Positions 7,088-10,460 of a stretch of 10,460 nucleotides of DNA are shown here, piece by piece. How positions within the stretch are numbered: the first letter of the stretch is position 1; every line of letters starts with the position of its first letter. The position numbers were made by a program, and so were the translations under genes. This DNA comes from CBIHON01 sp966211965 (GTDB lineage Bacteria; Pseudomonadota; Gammaproteobacteria; Burkholderiales; Burkholderiaceae_D): assembly GCA_966211965.1 (NCBI GenBank), contig CBIHON010000079.1, positions 1 through 10,460 of the forward strand, in the 5' to 3' direction. The notes below the pieces were generated by a model. The model ran no database searches, was not told where the DNA came from, and was given only the letters and a program-made list of their open reading frames with translations.

Positions 7088-7591
7088 TGTTCTTGCGTTT
7101 CTGTTCCCCTATGCGTTTGGCGATGAGCCGCCAATGCTTAGCAAGACGATCTTAAAAAGCCGGCTACAGTCGCTTTATGGCTTAAAGAAAATGGCGATAA
7201 GGCGGATAAGGTGCGAGCAAGGACGATGTTTGACGCGGGTATGAAAGCCAAGACCCAAAAGCGGTTCGGGCCTGCCGGCAAGGCCTTCGGTGAAAGCGCA
7301 ATCTATTACCCGACCCCAGACGCCATTCGCGAGTATGCCGACATCAACTTACGCAGCCTGGGAGAAATTAGGGAGCGAAACAAAAATCGGGCGGAGTATA
7401 TGAAAAGCGACTTGTCGTCCGCACTTGCGCTATACCAGTCGGTCTTGGCCTCAGATGCGGTGCTTACTACGTTAAGCGCCACTGAGAAAAAGCAAACTAA
7501 ACAGAATGTCGATTGCTTGGCTGGGTATCTTCGCACAGAGAAAGCGCAGACGCCATGTCCGCCGCTCCAAGCGTATGGCGTGAGCAAGTAA
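7050..7591 (+). pseudogene. Exported protein of unknown function, frameshifted
   Basis: AGGGG sits 6 bases before the ATG at 7050. The protein starts with a signal peptide, PKPSVRSLWFASVLAFLFPY then AFG-DE, with probable cleavage after AFG. After about 30 codons (near LSK, 7141-7147) the sensible frame switches: DDLKKPATVALWLKENGDKA, KVRARTMFDAGMKAKTQKRF and so on to SK-stop at 7589-7591, all in one open frame. The starting frame instead runs to a stop at 7242-7244. One indel therefore splits what looks like a single protein of about 180 residues, mostly helical and Lys/Arg/Ala-rich, exported to the periplasm. It overlaps the L,D-transpeptidase-like gene and is followed by a terminator, so the two form a small operon. 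An immunity role is a hypothesis from context. If the shift is real, an internal GTG at 7211 would give an unexported product. Confidence 0.6.
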
Positions 7592-7646
7592 GCCTCTGAA
7601 AAACAGCGCGGCCTGCCGGGAAGTTGCGCGGTGCCGCTGCGCCAGT

Positions 7647-7680
7647 ACAAAGCAGCAGCTACGGCTGCTTTGTCTTATTT
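7647..7680 (+). terminator. Rho-independent terminator after the exported-protein gene
   Basis: ACAAAGCAGC (7647-7656) pairs perfectly with GCTGCTTTGT (7664-7673) around the 7-base loop AGCTACG, followed by CTTATTT. It lies 56 bases after the stop at 7591 and closes the two-gene unit. Confidence 0.75.
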
Positions 7681-7688
7681 GAAGAACG

Positions 7689-7727
7689 GGAGGTTACGTG
7701 GTAGATTGCGCCGGGGAATTCAAAACG
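7689..7727 (-). pseudogene. Scrap of a RAYT-type transposase 5' end
   Basis: AGGTTACGTGGTAGATTGCG and the CCGGGGAATTCAAAACG that follows closely match 6307-6342 inside element 1, encoding RFEFPGAIYHVTSR on the minus strand. It sits just outside the left end of element 2 in the same orientation. It appears to be the promoter-proximal scrap of another element of this family, joined to element 2. Confidence 0.65.
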
Positions 7728-7732
7728 TAAAA

Positions 7733-8648
7733 GCAGGGGTCAGGTCTAGCTATGATGCATCCCTATTCGCCCGAACCACTCTACCTACCGCCGTAAAATG
7801 TATGCCAAAGTAATCAGCAATTTGTTGATACGAATAACCCCCTGTCGCGTATGCCGCCAACATCGCGCTCGTCCTGTCCGGCGCTTTGCCTGCGATGTCG
7901 TCTAGCCGAAGCACAGGAGGCCGGCGCTGCGCGAAAGGAATTTGTACATCGTCTTTACCTGCATTCCCTTGTGCCTGCATTCGCTCAACAAAATGATCGT
8001 CCCCCAAAAATACTTGACCTCTCAAATCTCGCCACGGTGAATCAGCATTCACGCCCTCGGCCACAAACCGCGCATAACGTTGCCGTGCCACCTTGCGCCG
8101 CTTGGCAAACTGGGCCAACAAGCTGCCGGCTGCCAACCACGGCGGCGCGCTCTCCAGCCCCACTGTGGCGCGATAGCTGCTCCAACGCCACTCATCCGGC
8201 CGCTTGACCATCCCGGCGCGGATGGGATTGAGCACCACATAACGCGACAACTCCAACAGATAGGCATCGCTATCCACCAAGATCGCTTTGAAACGCCCTT
8301 GAAATAAATGGCCGACGCGCCGATGCCGCCGATTGCTCGTTTGGGTGAAAACGCCGTTAAGCTGGCGCATTCCTTTTGATAAGTTGGCGTCTGGCGTTTG
8401 AATCAGCAAATGATAGTGATTATCCATCAGGCACCACGCATGGCAAATCCAGTTGAACCGGGCAATGACCTGTTCCAATATCGAGAGAAACGCCAATCGA
8501 TCGGCGTCGTCTTCAAAAATATCTTCGCGCCGATCACCGCGTGCGGTGACATGATAAAGAGCGTCGGGAAATTCGATGCGAATGGGGCGAGACATAATGA
8601 GAGGAAATATAGCAGGGGATTTGCTACTTAGCTAGACCTGACCCCTGC
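7733..8648 (-). mobile_element. RAYT-type element 2, 916 bp, with perfect 19-bp inverted ends
   Basis: The left end GCAGGGGTCAGGTCTAGCT (7733-7751) and right end AGCTAGACCTGACCCCTGC (8630-8648) are perfect 19-bp inverted repeats around a complete transposase gene. The TAG stop of the gene overlaps the left end. Ends share GGGGTCAG-R-T-Y-TAG with element 1. An intact enzyme and identical ends suggest this copy could still move, or moved more recently. Confidence 0.75.
7750..8595 (-). CDS. Y1 (HUH) REP-associated tyrosine transposase with C-terminal HTH
   Basis: The complete 281-residue protein starts MSRPIRIEFPDALYHVTARG, the standard opening of this transposase family. The metal-binding HUH pair is H60 and H62 in MDNHYHLLIQTP. 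The catalytic tyrosine is most likely Y119 in LSRYVVLNPIRAG. Conserved blocks RQLNGVFTQ (77-85) and LFQGRFKAILVDSDAYLLEL (97-116) lie between. Residues about 249-276 (YATGGYSYQQIADYFGIHFT and AVGRVVR) form a helix-turn-helix for DNA recognition. Enzymes of this kind cut and join single-stranded DNA at hairpin ends through a phosphotyrosine link. The start lacks a good Shine-Dalgarno. It is the only intact transposase of the three in the window and could act on the neighbouring dead copies in trans. Confidence 0.92.
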   Translation of the reverse strand: MSRPIRIEFPDALYHVTARGDRREDIFEDDADRLAFLSILEQVIARFNWICHAWCLMDNHYHLLIQTPDANLSKGMRQLNGVFTQTSNRRHRRVGHLFQGRFKAILVDSDAYLLELSRYVVLNPIRAGMVKRPDEWRWSSYRATVGLESAPPWLAAGSLLAQFAKRRKVARQRYARFVAEGVNADSPWRDLRGQVFLGDDHFVERMQAQGNAGKDDVQIPFAQRRPPVLRLDDIAGKAPDRTSAMLAAYATGGYSYQQIADYFGIHFTAVGRVVRANRDAS

Positions 8649-8670
8649 CTTCGGTGACCCCTGCCTTCGG
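8639..8670. repeat. Exact 16-bp tandem duplication at the element-2 right boundary
   Basis: TGACCCCTGCCTTCGG occurs twice back to back (8639-8654 and 8655-8670). The first unit contains the outer bases of the right inverted end, so the element's terminus appears to have been partly duplicated at the junction. Confidence 0.85.
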
Positions 8671-8674
8671 CCTT

Positions 8675-8714
8675 TCATGCGGCGCGCCTTACGGATTGCG
8701 CCTTACGGCCTTGC
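8675..8714. repeat. REP-like repeat, copy 2 (short form)
   Basis: TCATGCGGCGC, then GCCTTACGGATTGCGCCTTA and CGGCCTTGC, matches the two ends of the 9276-9335 repeat but lacks the middle AATACGCCTGCGGC section. It lies between the two copies of the element-2 end. Confidence 0.6.
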
Positions 8715-8768
8715 AGTGATTTGCTACTTAGCTAGACCTGCCCCCTTCTTCTGTGAGCTGCATATTGA

Positions 8769-9259
8769 TCAAGTCAACAAGAACCCCGCGCACATCGCTG
8801 TATTTGCCGCGCTTATGACCTCATCCATGCTGCCGATTGAAGCGCTGATCGACTTTCTAAGAAACACTTTCGAAGTACCCGATTTAGAAGTCAAGTCCCC
8901 TCGTCTCTCAATCAGATGCTCCCGATAGCGCCGCTGCCAGATACCACGTTCGCCACGTCGTTGCCGGGTCGCAGAGATCCATTCCTTGTCGGGAATGGTT
9001 TTGGAAAACCGCATTTTGATCAAGCGCCAGCGCAAGGCAAAATCAGCGTCATCAGGCGGTAACAAGATCATGCAGTGCATGTGTTTCGGTAACACGACCC
9101 AGGCGTGGATCGTAAATGGATGGGCATGACGCACCCATTTCACCGCCTCTCGCAATACATCGATATGGCGTATCAGTAAGTCGTTATCGTTCCGCTGCAG
9201 CAGGTTCACCGAAAAAAATAAGTGCCGCCTGGATGCCAGGCGCGTCGGTAATTCGGCAT
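8769..9259 (-). pseudogene. RAYT transposase of a second subtype, frameshifted and truncated
   Basis: From the ATG at 9259 the protein opens MPNYRRAWHPGGTYF, then hits a stop because a run of seven T on the coding strand (9212-9218) is one base short. One more T would restore VNLLQRNDNDLLIRHIDVLR. The open part then carries HAWVVLPKHMHCMILLPP with the HUH pair H-M-H, DADFALRWRLIKMRFSK and RGERGIWQRRYREHLI, all classic short RAYT motifs. At about 8912 the similarity stops and unrelated sequence follows to a stop at 8769-8771. The catalytic tyrosine (normally in a Y-I-H-x-N-P-V-K block further on) is missing, so the protein is inactive. REP-like DNA begins 17 bases beyond its start, as is usual for RAYTs. 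Confidence 0.85.
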
Positions 9260-9275
9260 GAAGGGATTTGATCGT

Positions 9276-9335
9276 TCATGCGGCGCAATACGCCTGCGGC
9301 TATTGACGCCTTACTGATTGCGCCTTACGGCCTTG
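9276..9335. repeat. REP-like repeat, copy 3, partly translated into the XRE gene
   Basis: TCATGCGGCGCAATACGCCT, then GCGGCTATTGACGCCTTACT and GATTGCGCCTTACGGCCTTG, is the fullest copy. It matches 2425-2483 over its first 40 bases and 8675-8714 over its last 24. GCGCAATA can pair with the later TATTG-x-CGC. It lies at the 5' side of the RAYT pseudogene and contains the ATG and first 20 or so codons of the XRE reading frame. Confidence 0.65.
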
Positions 9336-9649
9336 CGCTCTTGCGCCGCGAACAGAACATGACGCAACAGCAGTTGGCCGAGGCGCTCGGCATCGCGCAG
9401 CAGACGCTGGCGCATTACGAGGTGGCACGCTTGCGCGTGCCGGCGTCGATGCTGCCGACCTTGGGAGGGATTTTTAAGGTGCCGGTCGATGTGTTGCTGG
9501 GTCAGCCCGTTGCGTCGTCGCGCGGCAGCAAGCGCGGGCCGGCTTCGCAGTTGCAGCGCAGTATCGAACGCATCAGCGAATTGCCCAAGCCGAAGCAGAA
9601 GTTCGTCATGGAAATGCTGGAGACGGTGCTGGCCCAGGCCAACGGGTAG
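9278..9649 (+). CDS. XRE-family HTH regulator with REP-derived N-terminus
   Basis: Residues 22-75 (LLRREQNMTQQQLAEALGIA, QQTLAHYEVARLRVPASMLP, then TLGGIFKVPVDVLLG) are a complete Cro/CI-type helix-turn-helix, with T-Q-Q-Q-L-A as the first helix edge and Q-Q-T-L-A-H-Y-E as the recognition helix. A short tail ends with a basic helix (KPKQKFVMEMLETVLAQANG). The first 20 or so residues (MRRNTPAAIDALLIAPYGLA) come from a REP repeat; the other two REP copies encode nearly the same peptide. The native N-terminus was probably replaced. AAGGG lies about 12 bases before the ATG at 9278; Met28 (ATG at 9359) is a possible internal start but would lose part of helix 1. It is 167 bp upstream of the symE-like gene, so it may regulate it. 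DNA-binding function may survive. Confidence 0.75.
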   Translation: MRRNTPAAIDALLIAPYGLALLRREQNMTQQQLAEALGIAQQTLAHYEVARLRVPASMLPTLGGIFKVPVDVLLGQPVASSRGSKRGPASQLQRSIERISELPKPKQKFVMEMLETVLAQANG

Positions 9650-9676
9650 GCCATGATTGGCAGCGGCTAAAGAAGA

Positions 9677-9712
9677 ATCTTGACGGTCTGCCGGCGGCAG
9701 ACCATCTTGACG
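9677..9712. promoter_or_regulatory. Palindrome flanked by direct repeats upstream of the symE-like gene
   Basis: GGTCTGCC (9685-9692), GGC, GGCAGACC (9696-9703) is a perfect 8-bp-arm palindrome. It is bounded by exact copies of ATCTTGACG at 9677-9685 and 9704-9712, each holding a TTGACG that looks like a -35 box. This is a candidate operator for the XRE protein. It lacks a T-tract directly after the stem, so a terminator is less likely, though GCGTTTTTTG follows at 9718-9727. Confidence 0.4.
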
Positions 9713-9743
9713 CAAGGAGCGTTTTTTGTTCTGAAGCAGTCAG

Positions 9744-9823
9744 TAAAAGACGCGGGCCAGGGGTGCTATCAACACCGCTGACCCGCTAACCACCACCAAC
9801 TATTACGGAGTTGATCATGGCTA
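9744..9823 (-). ncRNA. Candidate SymR-like antisense RNA over the symE start
   Basis: On the minus strand, TTCAGG (9858-9853), 17 bp, TATCAT (9835-9830) is a plausible sigma70 promoter inside the first symE codons, placing transcription start at about 9823. About 40 bases on, GCGGGTCAGCGGTG (9786-9773) pairs with CACCCCTGGCCCGC (9765-9752), 12 of 14 bases, followed by GTCTTTT (to 9745), a terminator-like end. The result would be an RNA of about 80 nt covering the symE ribosome site and start codon, the layout and size known for SymR in E. coli. The -35 box is weak (3 of 6) and no expression data are available. Confidence 0.4.
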
Positions 9824-10029
9824 AGCGTGATGATACGCGAGATGGGTTCGTGCCTGAAGGCATCGGCAGGCACGAGCGGTTTTTAACGGTGACACTGTAT
9901 CCGGAGGCCAGTCCCCGCCTGCCCTGGATTCGCTTGCGCGGCTTATGGCTGCTGCAGGCCGGGTTCGCGCCGCAGGCGCGCATCCGCGTGCGGGTGATGC
10001 GGGGGTGCCTGGTCATCACGACCGAGTAG
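9817..10029 (+). CDS. SymE-family type I toxin-like protein
   Basis: The complete 70-residue protein contains the SymE core: HERFLTVTLYPEASPRLPWI, RLRGLWLLQAGFAPQARIRV, then RVMRGCLVITTE. It matches the pattern L-T-V, R-x-P-x-I-x-L-x-G-x-W-L-x-x-A-G-F and V-M-x-G-C-x-V-x-T of E. coli SymE, an AbrB-like fold (swapped-hairpin) protein of the SOS-linked symE/symR system. It lacks the long C-terminal tail of E. coli SymE, as many short homologues do. GGAG 6 bases before the ATG at 9817 supports this start over the TTG at 9811. A hairpin (9849-9874) lies inside the coding region. An XRE gene lies upstream and a strong terminator downstream. I see no canonical CTGT-N8-ACAG LexA box in the upstream gap. 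Confidence 0.88.
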   Translation: MAKRDDTRDGFVPEGIGRHERFLTVTLYPEASPRLPWIRLRGLWLLQAGFAPQARIRVRVMRGCLVITTE

Positions 10030-10068
10030 GCATACCGCCTCGTTCTGCGCCGCCAACCGGGCGGCTAA

Positions 10069-10114
10069 AAAAAGAAGCCACTGCATCCGGGATACCGGAG
10101 GCGGTGGCTTTTTT
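10069..10114 (+). terminator. Strong terminator after the symE-like gene, probably bidirectional
   Basis: AAGCCACTGC (10075-10084) pairs with GCGGTGGCTT (10101-10110) with one G-T pair, and inner CCGG-GATA-CCGG (10088-10099) extends the stem. TTTTTT follows on the plus strand and an A-run precedes it, so it can also act on the minus strand. It lies about 45 bases after the stop codon. Confidence 0.85.
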
Positions 10115-10460
10115 AATTGGAGAAGAGAACGATACGCCGAGCATTCAGCGGCAGGGGATCGGACTTTTTAACCCTTTTTACATACGTTGATAATTGCACT
10201 TATCAACGTATGCAAATGACTGGATTCATCCATCTTGCACGCGCTAAAAATGTTGTGCTTCGCAAGTTCAGCACCAACCGACAACTCAACTTACCAGGCG
10301 TTTATTGCGGTTACGGCCTTCGTCGTTCGTCAGCAAGGTTATTCGACATACCCTTCCGGCTTCGCTTCTGGATTCGCTGCATATAGCGGATTTAACACAT
10401 CCAATACTAGTAGTCAGTCAGCTTGAAACAATTGGATAAAGCCGGCGCAGCTTGGTCCGC
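10115..10460. other. No convincing gene; contains one perfect palindrome
   Basis: CATACGTTGATA (10181-10192) and TATCAACGTATG (10201-10212) are a perfect 12-bp inverted repeat with the loop ATTGCACT. Open frames here (10117-10386 and 10235-10426) overlap each other, have no ribosome site and resemble no family I know. TATTGCGGTTACGGCCTTCG at about 10303-10322 is weakly REP-like. The region may be intergenic or hold the edge of a further repeat. Confidence 0.4.

Larger units (their letters stand above)
8618..8740. repeat. 23-bp direct repeat of the element-2 right end, 100 bp apart
   Basis: GATTTGCTACTTAGCTAGAC followed by CTG occurs exactly at 8618-8640 and again at 8718-8740. The first copy contains most of the right inverted end of element 2. 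The second, followed by CCCCC, is a stranded extra end. A REP-like segment lies between them. Confidence 0.85.

Noticed and set aside
8677..8928. 83-codon plus-strand frame
   Set aside because: It starts inside a REP, crosses the stray element end and the unassigned insert, and ends in the RAYT antisense; it is a chimera of unrelated pieces.
9849..9884. Hairpin CGTGCCTG/CAGGCACG plus TTTTT inside the symE-like coding region as a terminator
   Set aside because: The T-run starts five bases after the stem and the site is within a conserved coding stretch. It may affect the mRNA structure, but termination is not well supported.
10117..10426. Two overlapping plus-strand frames at the window end
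   Set aside because: No ribosome site, no recognisable domain, and they conflict with each other.
1..10460. CRISPR arrays, tRNA or rRNA genes
   Set aside because: No regularly spaced repeats with unique spacers, and no tRNA or rRNA signatures were seen on either strand.

Overview
The window looks like chromosomal DNA from a betaproteobacterium, probably order Burkholderiales and perhaps family Oxalobacteraceae. This is inferred from the moderately high GC, the style of the NadA and NadC proteins, and the mix of REP-associated (RAYT/Y1) transposase relatives, a SymE-like toxin and an XRE regulator. No taxonomic marker gene is present, so the assignment is tentative.

Layout. Positions 1-520 hold no intact gene, only a frameshifted scrap of an AraC/GlxA-type regulator. 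An AT-rich, repeat-bearing leader (about 545-640) precedes a complete secreted lipoprotein of the right-handed beta-helix type (730-2259). A palindrome, a decayed RAYT 5' end and a REP-like repeat (2271-2483) separate it from a minus-strand run. That run is an SDR-family oxidoreductase (5212-4613), nadA (4495-3356) and nadC (3359-2493). nadA and nadC overlap by an ATGA and carry out the last two steps of de novo quinolinate/NAD synthesis; nadB is not in the window. Divergent from the SDR gene is the first 41 codons of a LysR regulator, cut off by a mobile element.

Positions 5481-9650 are an accessory, decaying zone. Two related elements of about 0.92 kb (5481-6399 and 7733-8648) each carry a Y1/HUH transposase with a C-terminal helix-turn-helix and are bounded by inverted ends sharing GGGGTCAG. 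The first transposase has two frameshifts; the second is intact. Between them lie an L,D-transpeptidase-like gene with a His/Cys active-site motif and an overlapping downstream gene for an exported protein. Both show damage (an in-frame stop and a frameshift), and their arrangement resembles an effector/immunity pair. Further RAYT scraps, tandem repeats and REP copies follow. A third RAYT (9259-8769) of a different subtype is truncated and frameshifted.

Positions 9278-10114 hold an XRE regulator whose first 20 or so residues are encoded by REP DNA, followed by a complete SymE-family gene. On the opposite strand, over the symE start, there is a promoter-like sequence and, about 80 nt further on, a hairpin with a T-tract. 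This is the geometry expected of a SymR-like antisense RNA and is the most interesting candidate in the window. The last 350 bases contain a perfect 12-bp-arm palindrome and no convincing gene.
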